Shown piece by piece: positions 1 to 9,919 of a stretch of 64,000 nucleotides of DNA. How positions within the stretch are numbered: position 1 is the first letter of the stretch; every line of letters begins with the position of its first letter. Source of the stretch: Syntrophaceae bacterium (lineage in GTDB: Bacteria > Desulfobacterota > Syntrophia > Syntrophales > UBA2185). The position numbers were made by a program, and so were the translations under genes. The notes below the pieces were generated by a model. The model saw only the letters and a list, made by a program, of their open reading frames with translations, searched no databases and was not told where the DNA came from. The DNA lies in contig PMBI01000059.1 of assembly GCA_003153775.1 (NCBI GenBank), forward strand, positions 64,647 to 128,646, in the 5' to 3' direction.

Positions 1-33
1 AGGTCGATGGTTCAAATCCATCCCCCGCTACCA
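1..33 (+). tRNA. 3' end of a tRNA (T-arm plus CCA), truncated by the window start
   Basis: GGTTCAAATCC T-loop consensus followed by an acceptor strand ending in CCA; anticodon lies outside the window. Confidence 0.8.
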
Positions 34-41
34 AAATAAAT

Positions 42-77
42 CAAGGGGTTTGCCGGTATGACAGCCCCTTTTTCTTT
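42..77 (+). terminator. Intrinsic terminator after the tRNA
   Basis: AAGGGGTttgccggtatgacAGCCCCTTTTTC: GGGG/CCCC stem followed by a T-run. Confidence 0.6.
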
Positions 78-79
78 GT

Positions 80-1735
80 TCATGACTCAGCTTTCCTCAC
101 ATCATCCTTGATTCTCTTTACGTGGCCGCGGCCCAATCCCTTCACTTCACAGCCAAGCTCAAAGAAGCGTCTGATCTTTGCATCATCCAATATGCCGAAA
201 CAGTCGATAACGGCGACGGGCCGCCCCGTCATCCCGAGAACGGCATCCGGCGTCAGCTTCAGGTACATTTCATGACGCACTGCGAGCACGACGGCGTCAG
301 CTTTTCTGAGCGCCTCTGAAATATCCTGATTGACGCGAAGTTCAGCAAGCTTCTCCTGATTCCGAAAAAACCGTGCTCTTGAATGGCCGGGCGCCGGATA
401 GCTTTCCTGTTTTTCAAATTCCCACCAGTGCTTCACATAGGGATCATGTACGACGACGTCTGCTCCCATCTCAGAGAGCTTACGAACCAGGATCTCAGAG
501 CCGCTGTAGCGCGTATCGCCGACGTCTTCCCGGTAAGACACCCCGAGAACGGCGATTCTGCAAGCTGCTACAATCTTCCCCATGTTCCGGAGCGCGTCTC
601 GCACAAGCTGCACTGCATGAAGGGGCCGGGTGTCATTTATATCGATGGCCAGGGGCGTAATCTTAAAGATGTCGTCTTCAAACCCCATCAGGGTGTGGTA
701 GGCCCAGACCCCGAGCCCGCCGTCCTTCGGAAGACAATACCCTCCAATGCCTGGGCCGGGGAAGATTATGTTGGAATGCGTCGGCCGCACTTTGACGGCT
801 TCCAACACTTTGATCAGATCGACACCGTTGCGCTCTGCAAAAAGACTCCATTCGTGGAGATAGGCAAGTAAAGTAGCCCGATAAGAGTTCTCCACAATCT
901 TGCAGGTTTCGCTTTCGATGGGGCGGTCCAGAATCGTAAGGGGGTACTTCCCCACGTTGATAACATCAGAGAGGAAGGCGACGACACGCCTCCGCGCCTC
1001 TTCATTGATGCCGCTCGCGACGCGCCAGAAATCGCGGATTGAAGAGACATACTGGCGGCCCGGCATAACCCTTTCAAAGGAATGGGCCAAGAGCGGCTCC
1101 CGGTCAGCAATGCCGCGTTTCTCGAAGGCCTTCTTTACTATCGGGTACGCTATATATTCGGTCGTTCCCGGCGGAACGGTCGTCTCAATCAGGATCATGC
1201 AATCCGGACTGATCCTTTCGCCGATGATCTTCAGACTGTCTTCGAAGGCGGTAATATCCGCCTCCCCACATTTCACGTTGCCGAAGGTTTCCTTGTTATA
1301 ATCACACTGAACATCCACCACAACGCAGTCGGCAAGGGAAAGGACATCATAGGTAAAAGTAGCAATGAGAGTCTTTTTCACATTCACGCAACGACTAATC
1401 AGGGGCGCAACCTCGGGATCTTCAGATTCGACGGGTGCAATGCCCCTGTTGATGTAGGGGATCTTCCAGTAAGAACGCGTCGAAGGCCTCTGCATTCCTA
1501 TGACAAACTTAGTTGGTTTTCCCGTAGCGGGATCGATGGTATCCGCGACGACGCCCGCCATGACAGCGCCCACAAATCCCAGGCCCATCACAACAACGAT
1601 CTCACGTCCCAGCGCCCTCTGTTTGTCCACGATCTCTTGCAGGCGCTCGAATTCAGAAACATATTCACTTTCCCCAGGGAGGGGAAACAATTCACCGTCC
1701 GGCGCTTGTGATGTTGGCTGCTCATTCAAGTTCAC
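80..1735 (-). CDS. Nucleotide-sugar (UDP-glucose/GDP-mannose family) dehydrogenase
   Basis: Rossmann motif VVMGLGFVGAVMA; IETTVPPGTTE; PGPGIGGYCLPKDG catalytic Cys motif; VAVIDCFGILDD C-terminal domain. Confidence 0.85.
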   Translation of the reverse strand: MNLNEQPTSQAPDGELFPLPGESEYVSEFERLQEIVDKQRALGREIVVVMGLGFVGAVMAGVVADTIDPATGKPTKFVIGMQRPSTRSYWKIPYINRGIAPVESEDPEVAPLISRCVNVKKTLIATFTYDVLSLADCVVVDVQCDYNKETFGNVKCGEADITAFEDSLKIIGERISPDCMILIETTVPPGTTEYIAYPIVKKAFEKRGIADREPLLAHSFERVMPGRQYVSSIRDFWRVASGINEEARRRVVAFLSDVINVGKYPLTILDRPIESETCKIVENSYRATLLAYLHEWSLFAERNGVDLIKVLEAVKVRPTHSNIIFPGPGIGGYCLPKDGGLGVWAYHTLMGFEDDIFKITPLAIDINDTRPLHAVQLVRDALRNMGKIVAACRIAVLGVSYREDVGDTRYSGSEILVRKLSEMGADVVVHDPYVKHWWEFEKQESYPAPGHSRARFFRNQEKLAELRVNQDISEALRKADAVVLAVRHEMYLKLTPDAVLGMTGRPVAVIDCFGILDDAKIRRFFELGCEVKGLGRGHVKRIKDDVRKAES

Positions 1736-1894
1736 TATGATATCCTTTCGTCTTTTCCGTATGGAAGTGAAATAACTGCAATAATATCAGAAAACAAAGC
1801 ATTATAATGATGCTGCAAATGTCGGATAAAATTGCTATTTTGTCAAGAGTATTTTATCAATAAGGGAGATCAACGGCATGCTGCAGCAAGAAAG

Positions 1895-1912
1895 TTGGCA
1901 TGTGTTTTGTAA
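1895..1912 (+). promoter_or_regulatory. Candidate sigma-54 (-24/-12) promoter upstream of the lytic transglycosylase
   Basis: TTGGCATG-TGTT-TTGTAA; GG-N10-GT spacing (consensus -12 is GC). Confidence 0.4.
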
Positions 1913-1948
1913 GTAATACGGATATCGTATAGGAGTCCGGGGTTTACT

Positions 1949-2692
1949 ATGGCTATTCCGATCAGAAATGACATGGAAAGGGAAGTTTCATATGCGCGGG
2001 AAATCCAAGCTTACAAAGCGCGGATGCTGAATGAATCCGCCCGCAAGAACAGTGCCTTTGAGGCTGTTCTGAAAGATGCCATGTCTACGGCGCCCGTGCT
2101 TGATAAGGAACAGGTTCGGACGCTGTTGCTTGCGATGAGAATGCAGATGAATGAGAGGTTGTTCCGTGTAGTTTCCGGTGACAGGCATGACAGCGATATG
2201 TTCAAACCGTTTCAAGGACTCCCGGAACCGGGTGTCACGGGGTATCTGCCGGAACCGGCAGCGTCAAAAATACGGCGTGAGCCGCAAAAAAATGACAATG
2301 TCCCGCGTAAAGACAATATTGACGATATAATCGGCAGCGCGGCCCAGAGGTTCAGCGTTGACCCTGACTTGATAAGAGGAGTCATAAAAGCGGAGAGCAA
2401 TTTCAACCGGAAGAGCACATCACCCAAGGGAGCCATGGGGCTTATGCAGCTCATGCCGGAAACTGCCAGAGATCTCGGCGTCAAAGATCCTTATGACGCT
2501 TATGAAAATGTCATGGGAGGGACACGCTATTTGAAAGGCCTTCTTGATCGATATGACGGCAATGTTGATCGTGCACTTGCTGCGTATAATTGGGGCATGG
2601 GAAATGTGGAGAGGCATCCGGGCAAACTACCGAGGGAAACCAGAACTTATATATCGCGGATCAGGCAGTATTACCTCGATGCAAAGGCTTAG
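1949..2692 (+). CDS. Lytic murein transglycosylase (SLT domain)
   Basis: VIKAESNFNRKSTSPKGAMGLMQLMPETARDLGV...NVMGGTRYLKGLLDRYDGNVDRALAAYNWG; upstream AGGAG. Confidence 0.9.
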   Translation: MAIPIRNDMEREVSYAREIQAYKARMLNESARKNSAFEAVLKDAMSTAPVLDKEQVRTLLLAMRMQMNERLFRVVSGDRHDSDMFKPFQGLPEPGVTGYLPEPAASKIRREPQKNDNVPRKDNIDDIIGSAAQRFSVDPDLIRGVIKAESNFNRKSTSPKGAMGLMQLMPETARDLGVKDPYDAYENVMGGTRYLKGLLDRYDGNVDRALAAYNWGMGNVERHPGKLPRETRTYISRIRQYYLDAKA

Positions 2693-2750
2693 TCAGAATA
2701 ATTAAGAAGCATGAAGCACCTTTTACGCCGCTGTTGATGATAAACTAAGA

Positions 2751-4097
2751 TCAGTACCCTGTCTTTTCTTTCCAATCTCCCAGAGCCTGGAGGGAACGCT
2801 CCGCATAGTGCCGACCTCTCTCCTTCTTCGGAGCTTTCTCTGTAAGCGGCGGGAATATGCCGAAATTGATGTTCATGGGCTGAAATTTTTTTTGATCTGC
2901 ATGAGTGATATAATGCAGCATGGCACCGATAGCCGTTGTCGCAGGTAGCGGTGTCATGACCCGGCCGCAAAGATAACTCTCGACGCTCAGTCCTGCTACA
3001 AGACCGATTGCCGAAGACTCTATGTATCCTTCCGCACCTGTAATCTGACCGGCGAAAAAGATATTATCCTTCGTCCGCAATTGAAGCGATTCCCGGAGGA
3101 GAGCCGGCGAGTTGATGAACGTATTGCGGTGGATACTGCCATATCTTGCAAACTCCGCATTTTCCAGTCCCGGAATCGTTCTCAATATGCGACGCTGTTC
3201 AGGCCATGTGAGCTTTGTCTGAAATCCCACCATGTTGAAGAGTCTGCCGCCCTCATCCTCCTGCCGCAATTGCACTGCTGCATACGGCTGCTTGCCTGTC
3301 TTTGGGTCCAACAATCCCACAGGCTTCATCGGCCCATAAGCGAGGGTATGTTTTCCGCTTAGGGCGAGAACTTCAATGGGGAGACACCCGCTGAAGAATT
3401 TCAACTCTTCAAACGGTTTCAGGGGGACCTTGTCGCCTTCCATCAATGCCTGCCAGAACCGCTCATATTCCGCCCTTTCCATCGGGCAATTCAGATAATC
3501 ACCTTCTCCTTCGTCATACCTTGATGCCCGGAATACCTTTGTATGATCTATGGAGTCCCCTTCAATGATCGGAGAGATGGCGTCGTAGAAGTAAAGATAG
3601 TCGCTGCCGGTAAGCTCTGCAATGCTCTTGGCCATGGCATGAGATGTGAGAGGACCCGTTGCGACAATGACCAAGTGGTCATTGGGGATATCCTGCAATT
3701 CCTTCCTTATGATGGTAAGTCTTTCCTGCGAAAGGAGCTTCTCTTCCACATACATGGAAAAACGCGCCCTGTCCACGGCGAGGGCCTTGCCTGCAGGAAC
3801 AGCAGTTCTATCCGCCGCCTCTATGATAAGAGAGTTCATGAGGCGCATCTCTGCTTTCAGGAGGCCCGCGGCGTTTCCCTGCATGTTGGACCTAAGTGAA
3901 TTGCTGCATACCAATTCCGCCAGGTGGGGTGATTTATGGGCGGGGGAAAAAGCCTCCGGTTTCATTTCATAGATGACAACCGAGCGGCCCCTTATTAATA
4001 ACTGCCACGCCGCCTCACAGCCGGCAAGGCCGCCGCCGACAACGATGATGGGTTTCTCAGGGGGCATCTCTATTACAGGGGGGCTTTGTACCTGCAA
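2751..4097 (-). CDS. trmFO: Methylenetetrahydrofolate-tRNA-(uracil-5-)-methyltransferase TrmFO
   Basis: IVVGGGLAGCEAAWQL; ELVCSNSLRSN; GQITGAEGYIESSAIGLVAG. Confidence 0.95.
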   Translation of the reverse strand: MQVQSPPVIEMPPEKPIIVVGGGLAGCEAAWQLLIRGRSVVIYEMKPEAFSPAHKSPHLAELVCSNSLRSNMQGNAAGLLKAEMRLMNSLIIEAADRTAVPAGKALAVDRARFSMYVEEKLLSQERLTIIRKELQDIPNDHLVIVATGPLTSHAMAKSIAELTGSDYLYFYDAISPIIEGDSIDHTKVFRASRYDEGEGDYLNCPMERAEYERFWQALMEGDKVPLKPFEELKFFSGCLPIEVLALSGKHTLAYGPMKPVGLLDPKTGKQPYAAVQLRQEDEGGRLFNMVGFQTKLTWPEQRRILRTIPGLENAEFARYGSIHRNTFINSPALLRESLQLRTKDNIFFAGQITGAEGYIESSAIGLVAGLSVESYLCGRVMTPLPATTAIGAMLHYITHADQKKFQPMNINFGIFPPLTEKAPKKERGRHYAERSLQALGDWKEKTGY

Positions 4098-6316
4098 TCC
4101 GCTGCACGGCAGGCCTTATGACTGCCTCCCCGCGGAGTGCGCTTTTCGATGAGGAACGGTGCGCCGCACTGGGGACACGGTTCCGGCACGGGTCTATCCC
4201 ATATGGCAAAAGTGCAGGTAGGATAGTTCGTGCAACTGAAAAATACTTTTCCTTTCTTCGTTCTTTTTTCGCAGATCTTCCCCGTGCATTCCTTCTCCGG
4301 ACACGCTATGCCGAGGTTGATGGGCATAGTATTCTTGCATTCAGGATATCCGGAACAGCCCAAAAACTTTCCAAACCTGCCCTCTTTGATGACCATGCCT
4401 TTGCCGCAGTGAGTGCATACAGTGTCGGTGGCAGCGGTCTCAGCGGGGCTTCCGTTTTCTTGGTTGGCATCGGGGACATTCATTGTATTCTTGCATTCAG
4501 GATAGTTGGAACAGGCGATAAACCTGCCCCTCTTGCCCCATTTTATGATCATCGGGCTTTGACACTTGTCGCATATGATGTCTGTGGGTGTTTCTTCCTT
4601 TTTAATATTTCTCATATGCAGCTCGGCATTCTTGAGCTCTTTTTCAAAAGAGGAATAGAATTCATTCAATGTGTCAAACTTCTGCGTCTTTCCGTCTTCG
4701 ATCAGATCCAATTTATTTTCCAGAGACGCCGTAAATTCAACGTCGAGTATCTTGGGAAAATTTTTCACCAACAATTCTGTAACGAGCGTTCCCAGCTCCG
4801 TCGGGATAAACCTTCCTTTTTCCAGCCGTACATACTCCCTATCCTGGATCGTGCTGAGAATGTTCGCGTATGTGCTGGGTCTGCCAATACCATTTTCTTC
4901 CAGTTCTCTTACGAGGGATGCTTCTGTGAATCGAGGTGGAGGTTGAGTAAATTTCTGCTCCGGCTTCAAAGAAATAAGGTTGAGGGTTTCGCCCACGGAG
5001 ACATCGGGAAGGGACTTGCTGAAATCGTCTTCGCCTTCCCCGTTTTCTTTGCCTTCCGTGTAGACGATCGTAAATCCGGGGAACTTCATTACCGATCCCT
5101 GCGCGCGGAAGAGGTATTTCCCCGCTTCCGTATCGATTGTAGTCTGATCAAGAACAGCGGGATTCATCTGGCTTGCCGTGAAGCGGTTCCATATCAGTTG
5201 GTAGAGGCGAAATTCATCGTTGCTCAAGTATGTCTTTATATCCTGGGGTCTATAAGCCATGGACGAGGGTCTTATCGCTTCGTGGGCATCCTGCGCCGTT
5301 GCAGAATTCTTGAATGTCCTTGGCTTGGGAGGAAGGAAACCCGGATCATAATTCTCCGCAATATATTTTCGTACGTCGCTGATTGCTTCTTCAGCAGTAC
5401 GGAGAGAATCGGTTCTCATGTATGTAATAAGCCCGACCGGGCCTTCTGGGCCTAATTCTATGCCTTCATAGAGCTTCTGGGCAACGCTCATGGTTTTTTT
5501 TGCAGAGAAACGAAGCCATCGCGAGGCTTCCTGCTGCATTTTGCTCGTCGTAAAGGGCGGCAGCGGAGACCTCTTTATCTCCTTCTTTTCCTGCTTTGCA
5601 ACAATGAAGGGAACAGCTTTCAGGTACTCGAGAATTTCCGACGATTGGGATTCATTGGTTATCTGTGACTTCTTGCCGTCGGCTTTGATAAGGCGAGCCT
5701 CAAAGGGCGGGGGATTTTTCCCTTCCAGTTGTGCCGTGATGTGCCAGTATTCCTGTGAGACGAATTTCCGGATTTCTTCTTCCCTGTCGCAGATAATCCG
5801 CACTGCAACGGATTGCACACGGCCGGCGCTTAAACCGCGTTTCACCTTATCCCACAGGATAGGACTGATCTTATATCCCACCAACCGGTCGAGGATGCGC
5901 CGCGTCTGTTGAGCCTCGTACTTGTTTACGTCCAGCTCCAAGGGGTTGTTCATTGCTTCCAGCACGGTTTTTTTCGTGAGATCATTAAAGAGAATCCTGT
6001 GGATGTCTTTATTTTTCATCCCTATCTCTTCGGCGATGTGCCAGGCTATGGCTTCTCCTTCCCTGTCCGGGTCAGGCGCGAGGTAGATGTGCTCTGCTTC
6101 CTTAGCGGCTTTCTTCAGATTGGCAACGACCTTTTTCTTGGACTCAATAACGCTCAATGTAGTCTCAAAATGTTTTTCCGGATCTATGCCAAGCTTGCTC
6201 TTGGGCAGGTCTTTAATGTGCCCCATCGAGGCATGGACTTCATAATTCGAGCCAAGGAACTTTCTAATGGTTTTTACCTTTGTAGGCGATTCAACAATAA
6301 TGAGGGAATGCGGCAT
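4073..6316 (-). CDS. topA: DNA topoisomerase I
   Basis: MPHSLIIVESPTKVKTIRKFLG; YEGIELG...GLITYMRTDS active site; several C-terminal Cys4 zinc ribbons. Confidence 0.97.
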   Translation of the reverse strand: MPHSLIIVESPTKVKTIRKFLGSNYEVHASMGHIKDLPKSKLGIDPEKHFETTLSVIESKKKVVANLKKAAKEAEHIYLAPDPDREGEAIAWHIAEEIGMKNKDIHRILFNDLTKKTVLEAMNNPLELDVNKYEAQQTRRILDRLVGYKISPILWDKVKRGLSAGRVQSVAVRIICDREEEIRKFVSQEYWHITAQLEGKNPPPFEARLIKADGKKSQITNESQSSEILEYLKAVPFIVAKQEKKEIKRSPLPPFTTSKMQQEASRWLRFSAKKTMSVAQKLYEGIELGPEGPVGLITYMRTDSLRTAEEAISDVRKYIAENYDPGFLPPKPRTFKNSATAQDAHEAIRPSSMAYRPQDIKTYLSNDEFRLYQLIWNRFTASQMNPAVLDQTTIDTEAGKYLFRAQGSVMKFPGFTIVYTEGKENGEGEDDFSKSLPDVSVGETLNLISLKPEQKFTQPPPRFTEASLVRELEENGIGRPSTYANILSTIQDREYVRLEKGRFIPTELGTLVTELLVKNFPKILDVEFTASLENKLDLIEDGKTQKFDTLNEFYSSFEKELKNAELHMRNIKKEETPTDIICDKCQSPMIIKWGKRGRFIACSNYPECKNTMNVPDANQENGSPAETAATDTVCTHCGKGMVIKEGRFGKFLGCSGYPECKNTMPINLGIACPEKECTGKICEKRTKKGKVFFSCTNYPTCTFAIWDRPVPEPCPQCGAPFLIEKRTPRGGSHKACRAADCRYKAPL

Positions 6317-6318
6317 GA

Positions 6319-7467
6319 CTACTCCTTAACCATAAACTTTTTTCCAGGGAGTTGCTTGATAATCCCTCTTAGCTCCAGAGTCAACAAAATATTTAAGGCT
6401 TCGTTTGGTTTTAACCCTGTAGCAGTGATTATACTATCTATATCCATGGCTTTTGAGGACATACTTTTCAATACGGACTGTTCTACATCTGTTAATTCAT
6501 GAGCGGCCGTTTTTCGTTGGGGTCTTTTCTCTTCGGCCTCATCCTGCTTCAATATGCTTTTTTCCGGAGGAGCGTCTTGGGAAGGCCTTCCCAGCTGCGG
6601 GAGGATCTCTTCCAATATATCGTAGGCATTTTCTATCAGTTTTGCCCCTTGTTTGATTAATTTATTGGTACCACGGGATCCCGCTGAATCAATGCTGCCC
6701 GGTACGGCAAAGACTTCGCGGCCCTGTTCGAGCGCCAGTTTTGCTGTGATAAGAGAGCCGCTCTTTTCATTAGCTTCAACTACAACAACGCCCAGAGATA
6801 TGCCGCTGATTATTCTATTTCTTGCCGGGAAATTCGATCCGGAGGGCGGCGTGCCGAAGGCGTATTCGGTGATCACGGCGCCTTTGGCGACGATTTCCTC
6901 GTAGAGTTCCCGATTCTCGGGAGGATAGATTGTATCGAGACCGCAGCCCAAGACGGCTATGGTTCTGCCTTTGCCTGTGAGGGCCCCTTTATGCGCGGCC
7001 GAGTCGATTCCCCTGGCCAGGCCACTCACCACGGTTATGCCTTTTATGGCAAGTTCGCGGCAGAGCCGCTCTGTGGAAAATTTACCATACGTGCTCGCCG
7101 TCCTGGAACCGACGACAGCGATGTTTACATCATCTGCCTTCAAATGCCCTTTGGCGTACAGAAAGGGTGGAAAATCATAGATGTTTAAAAGGCTTCTTGG
7201 ATATAAGGAATCCTGGTATGTGATCAGGCGGGCATCATATTTCTTGAGGAGCTCAAGTTCTTCCTCTGTCTTTTGCCAGCCGTTGAAGTCTTTAACATTT
7301 CCGGCTGTCCTGGGGCCAATTCCAGGAACGGCCGTAAGGCTCTGCAAAGACGCATTGAATACTTTCTTGGGATGACCGAAGGCATCAACTAGGTTCTTGA
7401 AGCCGAGACTTCCTACTCCATCGATGGATTTTAATGCTATCCAGTATTTGCGGTCGTTCGCGATCAT
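6319..7467 (-). CDS. dprA: DNA processing protein DprA
   Basis: VVGSRTASTYGK; SGLARGIDSAAHKGAL; GCGLDTIYPPENREL; C-terminal winged-helix-like region. Confidence 0.95.
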   Translation of the reverse strand: MIANDRKYWIALKSIDGVGSLGFKNLVDAFGHPKKVFNASLQSLTAVPGIGPRTAGNVKDFNGWQKTEEELELLKKYDARLITYQDSLYPRSLLNIYDFPPFLYAKGHLKADDVNIAVVGSRTASTYGKFSTERLCRELAIKGITVVSGLARGIDSAAHKGALTGKGRTIAVLGCGLDTIYPPENRELYEEIVAKGAVITEYAFGTPPSGSNFPARNRIISGISLGVVVVEANEKSGSLITAKLALEQGREVFAVPGSIDSAGSRGTNKLIKQGAKLIENAYDILEEILPQLGRPSQDAPPEKSILKQDEAEEKRPQRKTAAHELTDVEQSVLKSMSSKAMDIDSIITATGLKPNEALNILLTLELRGIIKQLPGKKFMVKE

Positions 7468-7632
7468 GTTTTAAAAGGAATGTCTGTTAAATGATAAGAA
7501 TCCGGAAAAGTCATAGATTGGGGCAAGATATATCGGATATAAAAAATGTGTCAAGACATTTCATCGTTAAAAACCGTTGCGTTCTCCCGATCTTTGGGTT
7601 AGAAAACACCATATTTCTCACTGGAGTTCTGC

Positions 7633-9327
7633 ATGGTCCGTCGCGTGTCTTTGCTTGTTATTGTATCTTTCGTGCTCATAAACTTATCCGGGGTATGGGC
7701 GCTCGACAATTTGCCGGATGCAGAGAACAAAAAGAAGGTGACATCTGATCAGGGAAAGACGAATGGGCAAAGCCCCGTCCTAAATATATCGCCGAGAGAA
7801 ATTGATCTCGGCGTCATTGGACCGGATGAAGGCGTCAAGAGCGCCTTTGTCCTGAAGAATGTCGGTTCGGGTTCATGCAACTGGCATGCAGACGGGTCGG
7901 AAGGGTGGGCGTTACTCGATGAGAAAAAATTGTCGGGTGTTTTGAAGAAGGAGGGAGAGAACCTCCAGGTTCACGTTAGCTTTCTAAAGAAGACTCATGG
8001 CACCGAGACGAACGGGAAAAACCTGGTTCAAATGAGTCTTGAAGCCGGGAACCGGATCAACATTTATCGCAAGAGTCTGCCTTACGGCAATTACAGGGAG
8101 GCGTTGAAATTCGCGTCGAATGGCGGAACGAGGACAATATTCATAAGATTTGAGCTGGCGTCCCGGGACGTAGAACCTAAGATTGACGTGGATCCTGCCC
8201 GGATTGATTTTGGAGCCGTCAAGCCGGGGGATTATGCGAGCAGGAGGATCAAGGTTACAAATAAAGGTCAGGAGATACTGCGATGGCAAGTATCCGTCAG
8301 AAGCAACGCCAACAGCACATCCGCTGAAGCCGGCAGATACAGCTCATTATTTAACGGAGACATCAAGGGCAGCGGAGTTTATGTGCCGCCGGCTCATTTG
8401 AAAGATGCTATGGATATAACGGGCAAATGGGCCGAGAGTAATGGGCTTCCCGCAAGCTCGGTGCCGTCCAGTTCCATAAGATATCGTTTTTGGGGATCCG
8501 GGATAAGCGTATTTTTGTCGACGGAAAATGGTGAGGAGAGCGTGTCCTTCCATACGGACGACAAGCATGGAGTAGAGCCTGATTGCCGTGAAGGTCAAAA
8601 AGAAACGATGGAGTGCGTGGTTGCCGAAGGCCTTCCGCACGGCCAGCACACTCTTACCATCATCAACAAGAGCGGTGGATTGGTCGTTCAGGGCGTGAGA
8701 ATTTTCAGCAGGGATGTGAAGAAGGGAACCCCGGGCTTGATAAGCATATTTCCGGATTCAGGCGATACGACAAGGGAAATTGATTATGTCAATGTCATGG
8801 TGAATACAAGACAGCGTACCCCGGGCTTTTATGATGAAAATATAATTTTCAATTCCAACGGCGGGAAAGCGGTCATTGAGGTATCCCTTGAAATAGCGGC
8901 AGACAATAAAATGGCGAGGGCTGTGGATGTCTATCGCTACGCGGCAGGAGGCGATTATTTGTATACGGCAAATCCTGAGGCGGAAGCAAATACCATCCAT
9001 GCTAAAGCATATAAGAAACAAGGCATAGCATACAGACTGTTCGGCCAGGGAACGCCGGGTACAACGCCTTTTCATAGATGGTATAATGCGGAGAAAAATG
9101 ACCACTTCTACTCATACGATCTGCATGGAGAAGGAAGATCCCTGAAGGGTTATGCGTACGAAGGGGTTATCGGAAACATAGCGACCTCCAGACTGACCAA
9201 TACGAGAGAACTGTATCGTTGGTATAATCCTTCTTCGGGCCGTCACTTTTATTCCACTGATCCGAACGGCGAAGCCGTCAGCAAAAGGGGCTATCGTTTT
9301 GATGGTATTGCCGGGTATGTGAGATAG
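7633..9327 (+). CDS. Exported multidomain protein: ASH/DUF1573-like repeats plus C-terminal DUF5648-like repeats
   Basis: N-terminal signal-like segment; LNISPREIDLGVIGPDEGVKSAFVLKNVGSG and KIDVDPARIDFGAVKPGDYASRRIKVTNKG; C-terminal FHRWYNAEKNDHFYSYD and LYRWYNPSSGRHFYSTDP. Confidence 0.65.
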   Translation: MVRRVSLLVIVSFVLINLSGVWALDNLPDAENKKKVTSDQGKTNGQSPVLNISPREIDLGVIGPDEGVKSAFVLKNVGSGSCNWHADGSEGWALLDEKKLSGVLKKEGENLQVHVSFLKKTHGTETNGKNLVQMSLEAGNRINIYRKSLPYGNYREALKFASNGGTRTIFIRFELASRDVEPKIDVDPARIDFGAVKPGDYASRRIKVTNKGQEILRWQVSVRSNANSTSAEAGRYSSLFNGDIKGSGVYVPPAHLKDAMDITGKWAESNGLPASSVPSSSIRYRFWGSGISVFLSTENGEESVSFHTDDKHGVEPDCREGQKETMECVVAEGLPHGQHTLTIINKSGGLVVQGVRIFSRDVKKGTPGLISIFPDSGDTTREIDYVNVMVNTRQRTPGFYDENIIFNSNGGKAVIEVSLEIAADNKMARAVDVYRYAAGGDYLYTANPEAEANTIHAKAYKKQGIAYRLFGQGTPGTTPFHRWYNAEKNDHFYSYDLHGEGRSLKGYAYEGVIGNIATSRLTNTRELYRWYNPSSGRHFYSTDPNGEAVSKRGYRFDGIAGYVR

Positions 9328-9368
9328 CATTCACGTATTTTATCCTGTGCTTATTGTCAGCATTTAGC

Positions 9369-9397
9369 TTGACAAAATTTTTCAAAGGGGTTATTAG
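9369..9397 (+). promoter_or_regulatory. Sigma-70-like promoter for the tRNA cluster
   Basis: TTGACA-N17-TATTAG. Confidence 0.5.
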
Positions 9398-9433
9398 CTT
9401 CAACCTTATACGGTTTAGATATGGCTGTATTAT

Positions 9434-9510
<77 letters not shown>

Positions 9511-9520
9511 GAGATGAATG

Positions 9521-9597
9521 GTGGGTGTAGCTCAGGTGGTTAGAGTGCCGGGTTGTGGCCCCGGAGGTCGAGGGTTCGAATCCCTTCACTCACCCCA
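9521..9597 (+). tRNA. tRNA-His (anticodon GTG)
   Basis: GTGGGTG/CACTCAC acceptor, loop TTGTGGC, T-loop GGTTCGAATCC, CCA encoded. Confidence 0.95.
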
Positions 9598-9626
9598 TTA
9601 TTAATAAGCTGTTGAGATAAACAAGA

Positions 9627-9703
9627 GCGCCCGTAGCTCAGATGGATAGAGTGGCAGACTTCGAATCTGTTGGTCGTACGTTCAAGTCGTACCGGGCGCG
9701 CCA
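9627..9703 (+). tRNA. tRNA-Arg (anticodon TCG)
   Basis: GCGCCCG/CGGGCGC acceptor, loop CTTCGAA, T-arm GTACG-TTCAAGT-CGTAC, CCA encoded. Confidence 0.93.
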
Positions 9704-9742
9704 GATTATTGGATTATTTGTAAATCTTTGAAAAAAACGTGT

Positions 9743-9818
9743 GGGCCCTTAGCTCAGCAGGTAGAGCAACTGACTCTTAATCAGTAGGTTGTCGGTTCGA
9801 GCCCGACAGGGCTCACCA
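9743..9818 (+). tRNA. tRNA-Lys (anticodon CTT)
   Basis: GGGCCCT/AGGGCTC acceptor, loop CTCTTAA, GGTTCGAGCCC, CCA encoded. Confidence 0.95.
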
Positions 9819-9826
9819 GAAAAATA

Positions 9827-9860
9827 GAGGGGTTAAGTGAAATTCTTAACCCCTTTATTG
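9827..9860 (+). terminator. Intrinsic terminator of the tRNA cluster
   Basis: AGGGGTTAAGtgaaattCTTAACCCCTTTATT. Confidence 0.8.
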
Positions 9861-9919
9861 CTTTTGCAAAGCAGGATTATTGTCCAATACGTAATTCTTA
9901 GCCTTCGGCATTCAGTATT

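Noticed and set aside
4118-5455. 445-aa plus-strand ORF
   Set aside because: Entirely antisense to topA, which has unambiguous motifs; shadow ORF.
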